Source: DAMCAP01 sp032059445 (lineage in GTDB: Bacteria > Bacillota > Clostridia > Oscillospirales > Ruminococcaceae). Taken from it: a stretch of DNA of 64,000 bases. The position numbers were made by a program, and so were the translations under genes. Numbering within the stretch: the stretch's first letter is position 1; the number at the start of each line of letters is the position of its first letter. The stretch is from the NCBI GenBank assembly GCA_032059445.1, contig DAMCAP010000004.1, positions 62,001-126,000 on the forward strand, written 5' to 3'. The notes under the pieces were generated by a model, which made no database searches, was not told where the DNA came from, and saw only the letters and a list, made by a program, of their open reading frames with translations. Shown in pieces: positions 50,541 through 59,501 of the stretch.

Positions 50541-52385
50541 ATGAAGTCTGCTGAGTTTATAGAACTGACCGGTCTAAGTAAATGCCCTGTATACTGGGAC
50601 AGACGATACACCAAAAACCTAGATAAGCTATCAAAGCCACAGTATACCGTAAAGCTTGAGGAAGATGTTCCGATCAAATTGCGTGATGGCTGCATCATCT
50701 ATGCAGATATTTACCATCCTGCAGAAATAGAGCAAGCCCCTGCGCTGGTTGCTTGGTCGGCCTACGGCAAAACCATGCAAAACATGAAACACGGCTCACT
50801 ACCCGGCTCATCCAACTATTTTGATCATTCGCTAGAAGCAGGCGACATCGACTTCTTTGTGGAGCGAGGCTATACCTTTATCATCCCTGATCCAAGAGGG
50901 ATTGGCAGGTCTGAGGGGGAGTTTTACGGTGTTTATAATCCCCAAGAGCATCTCGATTGCTACGATACCATCGAGTGGACGGGTACCGAGTGCCAGTGGT
51001 GCGATGGGAAGGTATCGCTGATCGGCTACTCCTATTTCGGGATTATCCAGCCACTGGTCGCTGCCTTGCAGCCACCTCATCTGGTATGCATCATGCCCCT
51101 CTCCTATACCGATGACTACTACCAGCATGGGTATTACGGCGGTGTAGCCAATACCTATATGAATATGTATTGGGAGCTTTGCCCCTCCCACAGCCCAGTG
51201 CCATGGTCGCTCAAGATGTGGGGCGAGGAGGAGATGAAGCGGCGTATCGCAGAGGTACAGCAAGACCCCGATATCGGCATCAATACATACTTCAATAAGA
51301 TGTTTACCACCTGGCCTCCCAAGTATCATACCTTTTATCTCGATTATCTGTTGCATCCACAAGAGGATGAATTCTGGAAACAGCGCTCGATGAAGTATAA
51401 ATACGCCGATCTAAAGATCCCTGTCTACTTTAAGTGCGGCTGGGCGCCTACAGGCAGATGGTCTGCGCCGGTGTTTAACGCAATGAATTCCAAGGAGCTT
51501 ACAGCCTATAAACGCTGCGGTGTCATGGAAGGTTACAACGGCATGGAGCTGCCTTATCGCTTTATGAATGAGGAGTGCCTGCGCTGGTATGATCATTGGA
51601 TGAAGGGCATCGATACCGGTATCACTGAGGAGCCTGCCATGAAGCTCAATATCATCGGTAGAGGCTACCGCTATGAGCATGAGTATCCTCTGGCACGTAC
51701 CCAGTGGAAGAAGCTCTACCTGCATACCTTTGAGCAGCTGCGCTGGGAAGCAAACCCCGAGGGTAACCTGCCTCCCGATGGCTTTGTCCATAGACCACCC
51801 CATGTGACAACTAAGGTAGAGAGCCTCTGCTATAGGACAGACCGATTCAGCAAGCCTACTGAGTTTACAGGGCCGATTGAGCTGCATCTGTTTGCTTCTA
51901 TCGACAGTACCGATGCCAACTTTATTGTAAAGCTCTGGCAGATTACCCCTGCTGGTACCAGAATGCCTGTATGCCGCACAGGCTCTCTCAAGGCTTCTTA
52001 TGCTTTGGATGAAGAAAAGAGCGAGATCGGCAGACCGGCGCATGATTACAGCAAGCGTACCCCAGTAACACCCGGTGAAATTAGAGAATATGTGATTGAA
52101 GTCAACCCCATCGGCATGGTATTTGCTCCCGGTACCTGCTTAGAGCTGGAGATCAAGGCGATGGATAATTTTGAGCCCCAGTCGGGTGCATGGCAGGGCA
52201 AGATGGGTCACTTAGGCCCAATCCCCAGCAGCGATACCATCTGCTATAAGATCTATCGTGACAAAGACTACCCCTCTCATATCCTGATGCCATACATCCC
52301 CGAGACTCCAAGTGAGCTTTGGCTGCAAGCCATCGTTGACGACGAAGTGATGTTTGGTGGCAGCGGCAAGGGTGCCACACATTAA
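50541..52385 (+). CDS. S15/CocE-NonD family alpha/beta-hydrolase-fold protein, copy 2
   Basis: 614 residues, a close paralogue of 45940-47739 along its whole length (for example YWDRRYTKNLDKLSKPQYTV against YWDKRYTKNLDQLSRPKYEV). The nucleophile elbow GYSYFG is kept, and the C-terminal jelly-roll domain has FTGPIELHLFASIDSTDAN. As in copy 1, the usual G-W-Y-D and G-P-W-x-H triad segments are replaced, here by CGWAPTGRW and MEGYNGMELPY. Residues that are the same in both copies in this stretch (the E in x-E-G-Y and the ELPYR block) may mark a different active site. AAAGGAGGTTGCCCCT precedes the ATG. A membrane transporter gene follows by 78 bases. Confidence 0.85.
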   Translation: MKSAEFIELTGLSKCPVYWDRRYTKNLDKLSKPQYTVKLEEDVPIKLRDGCIIYADIYHPAEIEQAPALVAWSAYGKTMQNMKHGSLPGSSNYFDHSLEAGDIDFFVERGYTFIIPDPRGIGRSEGEFYGVYNPQEHLDCYDTIEWTGTECQWCDGKVSLIGYSYFGIIQPLVAALQPPHLVCIMPLSYTDDYYQHGYYGGVANTYMNMYWELCPSHSPVPWSLKMWGEEEMKRRIAEVQQDPDIGINTYFNKMFTTWPPKYHTFYLDYLLHPQEDEFWKQRSMKYKYADLKIPVYFKCGWAPTGRWSAPVFNAMNSKELTAYKRCGVMEGYNGMELPYRFMNEECLRWYDHWMKGIDTGITEEPAMKLNIIGRGYRYEHEYPLARTQWKKLYLHTFEQLRWEANPEGNLPPDGFVHRPPHVTTKVESLCYRTDRFSKPTEFTGPIELHLFASIDSTDANFIVKLWQITPAGTRMPVCRTGSLKASYALDEEKSEIGRPAHDYSKRTPVTPGEIREYVIEVNPIGMVFAPGTCLELEIKAMDNFEPQSGAWQGKMGHLGPIPSSDTICYKIYRDKDYPSHILMPYIPETPSELWLQAIVDDEVMFGGSGKGATH

Positions 52386-52462
52386 AGCTAAGTGATTTTA
52401 TGAAGGGCATCTTATTAAGGTGCCCTTTATGGCATGTATAAAAAGTACAGGGAGGTGCCGAT

Positions 52463-53626
52463 ATGACGTGGGGGTTTGAGCTAAGCTTTTTGATGTTTCT
52501 GGCTTTGGTCTTTGCTTCGCAGGCTGTAGCCACAGCGACCAAGCATTACCTGCCGATGCCGATGATGCTGGGCTTGATGGCAGTCGTTGGGTTTATAGCA
52601 GGTTATCTGCCAAGGGATTTTATCACTACCAGCAACATGATTGCAGTAGGTACCATTGCATTTAACGTATTGGTGGTGCATTCAGGTACCATGATCAATC
52701 CATTTATGCTGCTGAAGCTTAAAAAAGAAGCGATTGTTTGCTGTGCTTCGGTCTTGGTATACGTTTTGGCTACGATATTTGTGATCACACCTATTTTTGG
52801 AAGAGAAATTGCACTACTAGCTCCCGGCTCGGTGATTGGCGGCGGGGCTGCCTGCGCCATTGCTTCGCGCTGGGTGCTGGATAAAGCTCCTGCCATATCT
52901 GTTTTGCCCTGGATGGTTTTTATGTTTCAGGGTGTGTTTGCGGTGCCTGTTTTGAGATGGGCAATCAAAAAAGAAGCTGCGGTCATAATTACGGGTAGCA
53001 ATAGTCTGCCCACAGAGGGCAATCGATCAGCAGAGCCTAAAGGATTATGCTATAAAATCCCCAACGATTATAAGACAACTGCATACTATCTGGGGGTCAT
53101 CATGCTGGTTACGGTGTTCAATAGATTCCTACACAGCACCGTTTTGGCCCCTTTTGGTGTTAATATCAATGTAACTGCCTTGCTGCTTGGCTTTATTTTG
53201 GGGCAGTTTGGGCTGATTGATAAGGCGCCATTAGATAAATCCAACTCCTATGGCTTGCTGCTGCTGGGCTTGATGGGGCTGATGGTAAATACTCTATCAA
53301 AAAATCCTCTCGCCAAATTGCTGCGATTGCTGCTGCCTATTTTGCTTAGCTTCGTAATTGGATTACTCGTCTTGGTTGCTGGTGCACTGATTGGGGAGAA
53401 GCTTACAGGGAAGAGCAAGTATCGGTTGATTGCAATGAATGTCAACTGCATGATGGGATTCCCCATCAATGGTCTGCTGATTGAAGATGCCATGAAACTT
53501 ACAGAGAATCGAGTAGAGCAGGAGAGTATCAGATCTCAGCTGGCGCCAACTCTAGCGATCGGTACGATGCTGATTTCTAACGGGATAGCGATCTTTATCG
53601 TCAGTATTTTGGTGGCGATGGTGTAA
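52463..53626 (+). CDS. Polytopic membrane protein, probable secondary transporter
   Basis: 387 residues with about ten to eleven predicted helices. Two Gly-rich re-entrant-like stretches are visible, APGSVIGGGAACAIASRW (about 130-147) and MGFPINGLLIEDAMKL (about 341-356), roughly symmetric in the protein. That layout recalls glutamate/Na+ symporters (GltS-like) and 2-hydroxycarboxylate carriers with inverted-repeat folds. I do not recognise the exact family. It is downstream of S15 copy 2 in the same direction and could carry that protein's substrate or product. GGGAGGTGCCGAT precedes the ATG. Confidence 0.75.
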   Translation: MTWGFELSFLMFLALVFASQAVATATKHYLPMPMMLGLMAVVGFIAGYLPRDFITTSNMIAVGTIAFNVLVVHSGTMINPFMLLKLKKEAIVCCASVLVYVLATIFVITPIFGREIALLAPGSVIGGGAACAIASRWVLDKAPAISVLPWMVFMFQGVFAVPVLRWAIKKEAAVIITGSNSLPTEGNRSAEPKGLCYKIPNDYKTTAYYLGVIMLVTVFNRFLHSTVLAPFGVNINVTALLLGFILGQFGLIDKAPLDKSNSYGLLLLGLMGLMVNTLSKNPLAKLLRLLLPILLSFVIGLLVLVAGALIGEKLTGKSKYRLIAMNVNCMMGFPINGLLIEDAMKLTENRVEQESIRSQLAPTLAIGTMLISNGIAIFIVSILVAMV

Positions 53627-53653
53627 AGATATTAATACGAAAATAATAAAAAA

Positions 53654-53694
53654 CCCCTGGATTATATACGAAAAAACCGTATGAAATCCAGGGG
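53654..53694. terminator. Hairpin after the transporter gene
   Basis: CCCCTGGATT/AATCCAGGGG with an inner ATACG/CGTAT stem. The U-run follows on the minus strand only (TTTTTTATTATTTT), although no minus-strand gene ends here; it may still act on the plus-strand transcript. Confidence 0.55.
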
Positions 53695-53795
53695 CGTACT
53701 TTATCTATATGATAGCATAAGGCAAATAAAAAGTCTAGTATTATTCTGTTTTTTCTCCTATAATAGTATACATCCAGTGAGTGAGGAGAAAGAAG

Positions 53796-55853
53796 ATGAT
53801 CAATCCAAGAGAAACAGACGAAAGAGGCTATCTAGAGCATGTAGAGGATAAACTAAAGATTGCGTTGGGTCAGATCATCTGGCAGATCGAGAAGTATGCA
53901 AAGGAAATCCTTGAGATTAAGCGGTATCTATATGAAAACTTGGCCCAATTTGATGCGGCAGAAAAAGCAGCCAACAGGATTGCAGTTTCGGATAACGTTA
54001 CCTTTGGGCAAAAGGCCGTAAAAGAGCGAGAGCAATTGCAAAAGCTGATTTTGTCGCCTTACTTCGGTAGGATTGACTTTGCCGAAGCGGATAAAATCGG
54101 CGAAGCCTTTTATATCGGGGTACATTCCTTTGTGGATCCCACTAGCTCCCAACATCTGATTTTTGACTGGCGCGCTCCGATCTCTAGTATGTTTTATGAT
54201 TTTGAAACAGGTCCTGCCTTTTATCTAGCTCCTATGGGGAGGATCGACGGCATGCTGAGCCTAAAACGGCAATATAGGATCAAGCAGGGCCAGATGGACT
54301 ATATGATCGAGAGTGCCGTAAATATTGGCGACGAGATTTTGCAAAAAGAACTAAGCCAAAAATCCGACGATAAGATGAAAAACATCGTGGCGACCATTCA
54401 AAAGGAGCAGAATGCCATCATTCGTAATGAGGCTGCTAGGGTACTGATCATACAGGGAGCAGCGGGCTCCGGTAAAACCTCCATTGCCCTCCATCGGATC
54501 GCATTCCTGCTATATCGCTATAAGGGCACCTTAAGCTCCAAAAATATCTTGATCCTCTCACCAAATAAGGTGTTTGGCAACTATATCTCCAACGTGTTGC
54601 CAGAGCTTGGAGAGGAGAATATTTCGGAGATTGGTGTGGACGAGCTTGCCGGTGCACTGCTTGGGAAGAAATATAAGCACCAGAGCTTCGCCCAGCAGGT
54701 GGAGGATCTGCTGACCCATCAAGACCAGCAGAAGATAGCGAGAATCTCATTTAAAGCGACGAATCTCTTTGTAGAGGCGCTGCAATCCTATCTGGATTAT
54801 GCAGATCAGGAGTATTTCACGCCCGGTGACCTTAAGATTGGTGCTTTCTTTGCCTCGAGTGAGGAGCTGCGGACTAGCTATCATGCCCTCAAACGATTAC
54901 CGGTCAAGCCGCGGCTGTACCAAATGGCAGAGAACCTGATGGATAAATATAAAAGGAACTACAATACCCGATTGGATGCATCGACTACCCGCCAAATCCG
55001 TAGTAGTATACAAAGCATGTTTCGCTTTAACGATCCCCTCGCATTGTATCAGGATTTTTACCGTTACAACATCGCCGAGCAAGATATGTTTCGCCTAGCC
55101 GGTAAAAATACATTGGAATGCTGTGACGTGTACCCCTTTCTCTATACCAAGCTATATTTTGAAGGTGTAGAGGCGGACTATCGGGATATCCAGCATCTAC
55201 TGGTGGATGAGATGCAGGATTATACACCGATCCAGTATGCGGTTTTGGCGAAGCTATTTGACTGCAAGATGACAATTTTGGGGGATCGATACCAGAGTGT
55301 AAACCCTTATAGCTCCTCTTCGGTGGAGAAAATCCAGCCTTATTTCGCTGGCTGTGTATTGATGGAGCTCTGTAGAAGCTACCGCTCGACTATTGAAATC
55401 ACCGCATTTACGCAGCGGATCTTGGAGAATAAGAAGCTGATCCCTATAGAGCGGCATGGCGAGGCACCCACGGTGACAGTATGCCAAACCGAGGCTGAGG
55501 AGCTAGAGAAGATCCGCGCTTTGATGGAGGAGTTTCGGCAATCCGCTTTTGCCTCTCTGGGCATTGTGTGTAGGTCGCAGACTCAGGCTAGAGAGTTGTA
55601 TGACAAGCTTCGCATGGCTTATGACGATCTCGCCCTGCTTGATTTTGGCAGCAGTGAGTTTCGAGATGGCATGGTTATTACCTCGGTACACATGTCAAAA
55701 GGATTGGAGTTTGATCAGGTGATAGTCCCGGGAACTTCCGATGATCTGTATCAAACCCAGCTAGACCGAAGCCTTCTCTATATTGCCTGCACAAGAGCTA
55801 TGCATCGGCTCGATATTACCTGTTATGGCAGCCAGACCAAGCTTTTGCAGTAA
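53796..55853 (+). CDS. helD: RNA-polymerase recycling ATPase HelD (UvrD-like)
   Basis: 685 residues; the ATG at 53796 follows GAGGAGAAAGAAG (the frame can be extended to a GTG at 53781, which overlaps the ribosome-binding site). The N-terminal coiled-coil arm is about residues 1-70. The helicase-like core has Walker A QGAAGSGKTSIALHRIAFL (about 218-236), motif II in LLVDEMQDYTPIQY, QSVNPYS, and motif VI in RSLLYIACTRAMHRLDI. HelD frees stalled RNA polymerase from DNA in Gram-positive bacteria; the length and motif order agree. It is monocistronic, with its own terminator. Confidence 0.92.
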   Translation: MINPRETDERGYLEHVEDKLKIALGQIIWQIEKYAKEILEIKRYLYENLAQFDAAEKAANRIAVSDNVTFGQKAVKEREQLQKLILSPYFGRIDFAEADKIGEAFYIGVHSFVDPTSSQHLIFDWRAPISSMFYDFETGPAFYLAPMGRIDGMLSLKRQYRIKQGQMDYMIESAVNIGDEILQKELSQKSDDKMKNIVATIQKEQNAIIRNEAARVLIIQGAAGSGKTSIALHRIAFLLYRYKGTLSSKNILILSPNKVFGNYISNVLPELGEENISEIGVDELAGALLGKKYKHQSFAQQVEDLLTHQDQQKIARISFKATNLFVEALQSYLDYADQEYFTPGDLKIGAFFASSEELRTSYHALKRLPVKPRLYQMAENLMDKYKRNYNTRLDASTTRQIRSSIQSMFRFNDPLALYQDFYRYNIAEQDMFRLAGKNTLECCDVYPFLYTKLYFEGVEADYRDIQHLLVDEMQDYTPIQYAVLAKLFDCKMTILGDRYQSVNPYSSSSVEKIQPYFAGCVLMELCRSYRSTIEITAFTQRILENKKLIPIERHGEAPTVTVCQTEAEELEKIRALMEEFRQSAFASLGIVCRSQTQARELYDKLRMAYDDLALLDFGSSEFRDGMVITSVHMSKGLEFDQVIVPGTSDDLYQTQLDRSLLYIACTRAMHRLDITCYGSQTKLLQ

Positions 55854-55863
55854 AAACTAAGAA

Positions 55864-55904
55864 AAACACCTTGTAAATCTAGATGATTTACAAGGTGTTT
55901 TGTG
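55864..55904 (+). terminator. helD terminator (bidirectional)
   Basis: AAACACCTTGTAAATC/GATTTACAAGGTGTTT followed by TGTGTGCTTT; it lies between convergent stops at 55853 and 55923. Confidence 0.85.
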
Positions 55905-55922
55905 TGCTTTCACTTTAAGAGC

Positions 55923-57194
55923 TTATGTAGTTGCTTGAAAAATAAACAAGCCATCCTTGACCGAAAACTGGAATACCCCACCATGCTTTTCCACAATATG
56001 AGTCATACTTTTTGTGCCAAAGCCATGCCCCTGATTTGTTGAAATCGGCATGCCCTGATGAAACGTCGGCTCGGTCTGATAGGGGTTGCGGATGTCAATA
56101 CATAGCTTATTGTTTTTGGAATACACACGCAGCTTGATGTAGCGCCTACCTCTATCGGGTATATGCTCACAGGCTTGTATAGCGTTTTCCAAAGCGTTTG
56201 ACAAGAGCGAGCAAAGCTCGGTATCACTAAAGGGAAGGGAATCAGGTAGCTTAGCATCTATCGAAAGCAGGATTTCCGATTGTTTTGCTTTGGTGGCGAA
56301 AGCGGACAAAATCAGATTGACGGTTTCGTTTTCACAAAAGCGTATGGGGGTTATGGCATCCATGTCGGACTGAGCGGTTAGTAGATACTCCTTGAGCTCC
56401 TCTATATGGCCCTTAGAGGCTAGCCCCTGTAAAAGCGCGAAATGGTGACGCATATCGTGCCGATAGGCCGCGGAGTTCTGCTGCTTCTGCCGCAGAGAAG
56501 CAAACTCTGCTTGCGCCAGCCGAAACTGCGTATCTAACATATCTCGCTCTCTTTGGATCCTTGCCTGTTTTTGCGTTTCGGCATAGTAGAGGAGGACAAA
56601 CGCAAAATAAAAAACAGAGATGGTTGAGGGCATAAACTGTACTGCCCATTTCGTGCCGCGGTAAAGCACATCGGTGTAGATGGTGGTAGTGTAATAAAAC
56701 ATATAGTAAAAAAGCGGTACCCCGCCTAAAAATAAACAAGACTTCGTGGATACCTCCATAAGCTGCTGGACGGATCCGGCCACATACCTTTTGAGGAAAA
56801 AGTAGGATAGAAACACCGCCACAATATACACCGCGTGGTCTGCGAGTTTGCTGTTTAAGGCAGCTCCTGCAAGGAAGCCGAACCACCGCGGCGCTTGACA
56901 GCAAAGATAACCAGATAGCACGCTAACGGCGGATATAAGCCACGGACGTTTATAGTATAGGGTGAATATCACGATTAGCGGCAGGTGGATAATCAGTGGA
57001 TACAGCTGTGATGTCAAATCGAAACCAAAGAGCCACCAGCTGAAGGTCTGGATAAAAAGAAAAACTACACAGAGCAAGCTAGTAATCAGCCTGTTTTTCC
57101 TTGTGGGTTCTATTCCCGCAAAGAGAACGGTCACCTCTATGCCAAAGACCAGAGAAAATCCAAATCGCAGGAGTCCTATCACTGTTTCTACCAT
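55923..57194 (-). CDS. Agr-type sensor histidine kinase (GHKL)
   Basis: About 423 residues. The ATG at 57194 follows GGGAGAA and opens the first helix; the frame from 57263 would overlap the upstream gene by 65 bases. Six or seven membrane helices (about 5-205), then a coiled linker (about 215-260), the phospho-acceptor motif YRHDMRHHFALLQ, the GHKL ATP site with LLSNALENAIQAC and the G-box GHGFGTKSM. This is the AgrC/VirS-like peptide-sensing layout (HPK10). No AgrB or AgrD gene is nearby, so the signal is unknown. It follows its response regulator by a few bases. Confidence 0.9.
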   Translation of the reverse strand: MVETVIGLLRFGFSLVFGIEVTVLFAGIEPTRKNRLITSLLCVVFLFIQTFSWWLFGFDLTSQLYPLIIHLPLIVIFTLYYKRPWLISAVSVLSGYLCCQAPRWFGFLAGAALNSKLADHAVYIVAVFLSYFFLKRYVAGSVQQLMEVSTKSCLFLGGVPLFYYMFYYTTTIYTDVLYRGTKWAVQFMPSTISVFYFAFVLLYYAETQKQARIQRERDMLDTQFRLAQAEFASLRQKQQNSAAYRHDMRHHFALLQGLASKGHIEELKEYLLTAQSDMDAITPIRFCENETVNLILSAFATKAKQSEILLSIDAKLPDSLPFSDTELCSLLSNALENAIQACEHIPDRGRRYIKLRVYSKNNKLCIDIRNPYQTEPTFHQGMPISTNQGHGFGTKSMTHIVEKHGGVFQFSVKDGLFIFQATT

Positions 57195-57198
57195 TTGA

Positions 57199-57924
57199 TT
57201 ATTCTCCCTCCATTTGATAGGCGAGATATTGCTGCTTAATCTCTCGCGCCTTGCCTTGAGCAATAGGTACAGAGGAAAGGGTCTGTAAGGTTATCTGATG
57301 ATTTTCGATGGTATCTATATACTGCATATTCACAAGAAAGGAGCGGTGTGGTTTTATGAAACACCCGTATTTCAGAAGCTTTTCGCAGGCAGAGGAAAAG
57401 GGCTCAGTACATTCGATTACCTTACCTGAGCGTAGGTGATACAATACATTTCTGCCGATGACCTCGGCAAAAGTCAAGTTAGCGATTAGTATTTTTTGAA
57501 TTCCGTCATTACTCTTTACGATAATCGCATCCTCATCCTTTTGGGATTTTATCTGCTCGAGCACTTCGTCAAAGGTAATGAATAGCTTTTCTTTGGATAT
57601 TGGCTTTAGCACATAATTAATGGCTCTCACTGAGTAGCTTTGTAAAGCAAACTCAGGTGATGATGTAAAGAACAAAATTGGTGCGGCTTTGTCGTAATCA
57701 CGGATTTCCTTTGCCACATCGATGCCCATAATGCCCGGCATGATAATATCCAGGCAGTAGATATCAAATCGTTTTCCTTTTTCCAAGGTCGATATCAGCT
57801 CAAATCCGTTTGGAAATACGGCGTAATCACAGCTGAAGTTCTTTGAAGCTCTGTATAGGTTTAGGAGCTGTACCATGTTGGATAGTTCCTCAATATTGTC
57901 ATCACAGATTGCAATCTGCAGCAT
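57199..57924 (-). CDS. LytTR-family response regulator (AgrA/VirR-like)
   Basis: 241 residues. The receiver domain (1-118) has CDDN at the start, phosphoacceptor Asp59 in YCLDIIMPGIMG, and Lys in VLKPISK. The LytTR DNA-binding domain (about 135-235) has IVKSNDGIQKI, LTFAEVIGRNVLYHL and FIKPHRSFLVNMQYID. It is first gene of a two-gene operon with the GHKL kinase and is divergent from the lipoprotein at 58107. GGAGGACAGCCT precedes the ATG. Confidence 0.93.
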   Translation of the reverse strand: MLQIAICDDNIEELSNMVQLLNLYRASKNFSCDYAVFPNGFELISTLEKGKRFDIYCLDIIMPGIMGIDVAKEIRDYDKAAPILFFTSSPEFALQSYSVRAINYVLKPISKEKLFITFDEVLEQIKSQKDEDAIIVKSNDGIQKILIANLTFAEVIGRNVLYHLRSGKVIECTEPFSSACEKLLKYGCFIKPHRSFLVNMQYIDTIENHQITLQTLSSVPIAQGKAREIKQQYLAYQMEGE

Positions 57925-57989
57925 AGGCTGTCCTCCAGTGCTATATTACTCCATAAGAAGTTTACCACAAAAATCAGATTTCTGAAACT

Positions 57990-58019
57990 ATGATTCATGT
58001 CGAAAAAAACATGTTTCAT
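57990..58019. promoter_or_regulatory. Imperfect inverted repeat in the two-component/lipoprotein divergent region
   Basis: ATGATTCATGT-(8)-ACATGTTTCAT, with 9 of 11 positions pairing. It lies midway between the LytTR gene start (57924) and the lipoprotein start (58107) and is a candidate operator for either gene. Confidence 0.4.
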
Positions 58020-58106
58020 GCAGCGGGCGGTTTCTGGGTAAATTTCCCGATAGAATGAACGCAAGGGGATGATCCCTATAAACGATCAGTGAGTGGAGGA
58101 TATATA

Positions 58107-58829
58107 ATGAAAAAACTTTTGGTACTTATGATGGCACTGGTGATGACACTGAGCCTTACAGCTTGCGGAGGTGCTCCAGCAGCAGCTTCGCCAGCACCCG
58201 CACAAGCCGCGGATGGGAAATTTACACCAGAGCAGCAGGCTCTTGCCCAAGAATTTATGGATATGTCAGAAGCCTATAACGAAACAGTTGACAGGGTAAA
58301 TGCAAGCTCTGAGGCTTTGGCCGATGAAGAGCTTATCAAAACGATGAATGAGATTGCCAATGAAATTACTGCGGCAGACGACTACTTTGCCAAGCCTGAA
58401 ACACTGACACCTGAGATTATGAAGGGCTTAAAAGTAGCAATCGAAGCAACGCATAAATTTATCACTGCTGCTGAAACTGCTTTAGACGAAATTGAAAGCT
58501 CCAAAGCTAGTGCAAACACAGATTCGATCATCGTTCCCGTAGAGATTTTTAACCTAACAGGTGTTGATATCTATGCACTAGCCCTATCCCCTGCCAATAG
58601 CAGCGATTGGGGCGAAAACCTAATAACCGAGGTTATTAAGGATAGCGAGAAGGTGAAGGGAGAGCTTGTTTTTACCGCAGATACGCTTGTGTGGGATATT
58701 TTGGTAGAGGACAAAGAGGGAAATCAGTTGAGCTTTATGGGTGTTGACTTTACAGAAGCCAATGCAGATGGCGCAAAGTTAGTCCTTGAGGCTACAGAGG
58801 GTGGCAAATACTTCGCAACTGTAAACTAA
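58107..58829 (+). CDS. Hypothetical lipoprotein
   Basis: 240 residues with signal peptide and lipobox LTAC (Cys20), then an Ala/Pro-rich linker (about 21-40). A helical part (about 45-130, starting FTPEQQALAQEFMDMSEAY) is followed by a beta-rich end from about 145, VPVEIFNLTGVDIYALALSPANSS, then WDILVEDKEGNQLSF. The second part resembles small beta domains found at the end of clostridial lipoproteins, with a F-N-x-T-G-x-x-I-x-x-L opening. The function is unknown. GGAGGATATATA precedes the ATG; the in-frame GTG at 58089 is inside that site. It is divergent from the LytTR regulator and may be its target. Confidence 0.8.
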   Translation: MKKLLVLMMALVMTLSLTACGGAPAAASPAPAQAADGKFTPEQQALAQEFMDMSEAYNETVDRVNASSEALADEELIKTMNEIANEITAADDYFAKPETLTPEIMKGLKVAIEATHKFITAAETALDEIESSKASANTDSIIVPVEIFNLTGVDIYALALSPANSSDWGENLITEVIKDSEKVKGELVFTADTLVWDILVEDKEGNQLSFMGVDFTEANADGAKLVLEATEGGKYFATVN

Positions 58830-58880
58830 CATGGTAAAAATCAAATAAAAATCTGCACCTACAAAAAGTAAAGCAGCTTT

Positions 58881-58911
58881 AAAAGTCGACAGAAACTTCT
58901 GTCGACTTTTC
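58881..58911 (+). terminator. Terminator between lipoprotein and LemA genes
   Basis: AAAAGTCGACAGAA/TTCTGTCGACTTTT with a two-base gap, followed by CTAAATAAAA; strong stem with U-rich 3' arm. Confidence 0.85.
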
Positions 58912-58938
58912 TAAATAAAAAACTGGAGGGAATGTACT

Positions 58939-59493
58939 ATGCTACCAACCTTAATCGCAATTGGTGTAATCGTCGTAGCAATCTTACTATGGGTAATGTC
59001 TACCCAGCGCAGACTAGTGGTATTGGATGAAAACATCAGCAATGCCATGAGCCAGATCGGTGTGCAGCTGTCAAGTCGTTTTGATGCTCTGACAGCCCTG
59101 TTGGATCTGACAAAGGGCTATGCCAAGCACGAGAGCGAAACATTGATTGAAACAATTAAATCGAGAAGAAGTGTGATTACAGCAAAATCTACACCAGATG
59201 ATGTCCTACGCCAAGAAGTGGTTATTTCAGAAGCTCTGGGCAGGATTGCCATGGTAACAGAGCAATACCCCGAACTCTTGGCAAACCAAACCTATGCCAA
59301 AACTATGGACGCGGTACAAACCTTCGAAAACATGGTGCGCACCAGTCGCCTGATTTACAACGACAGCGTGACTAAGCTCAACCGTGAGATCCGCATGTTC
59401 CCGGTTTCTATGATAGCGGGGATGTTGGGCTTTAGGCAAAGGGAGTATCTGGAGGAGCAGGCAGCCAAGGCAGATATGCCCAGCATGAAATGA
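58939..59493 (+). CDS. LemA family protein
   Basis: 184 residues: one N-terminal membrane helix (about 3-20, IAIGVIVVAILLWVM), then a four-helix LemA domain starting LVVLDENISNAMSQIGVQLSSRF, with the usual middle block EALGRIAMVTEQYPELLANQTY and end block LNREIRMFPVSMIAGMLGF followed by FRQREYLE. The role is unclear, linked in other bacteria to surface stress. The next gene starts within a few bases and encodes the DUF2207-type protein commonly paired with LemA. Confidence 0.95.
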   Translation: MLPTLIAIGVIVVAILLWVMSTQRRLVVLDENISNAMSQIGVQLSSRFDALTALLDLTKGYAKHESETLIETIKSRRSVITAKSTPDDVLRQEVVISEALGRIAMVTEQYPELLANQTYAKTMDAVQTFENMVRTSRLIYNDSVTKLNREIRMFPVSMIAGMLGFRQREYLEEQAAKADMPSMK

Positions 59494-59501
59494 GGTGGCC
59501 T

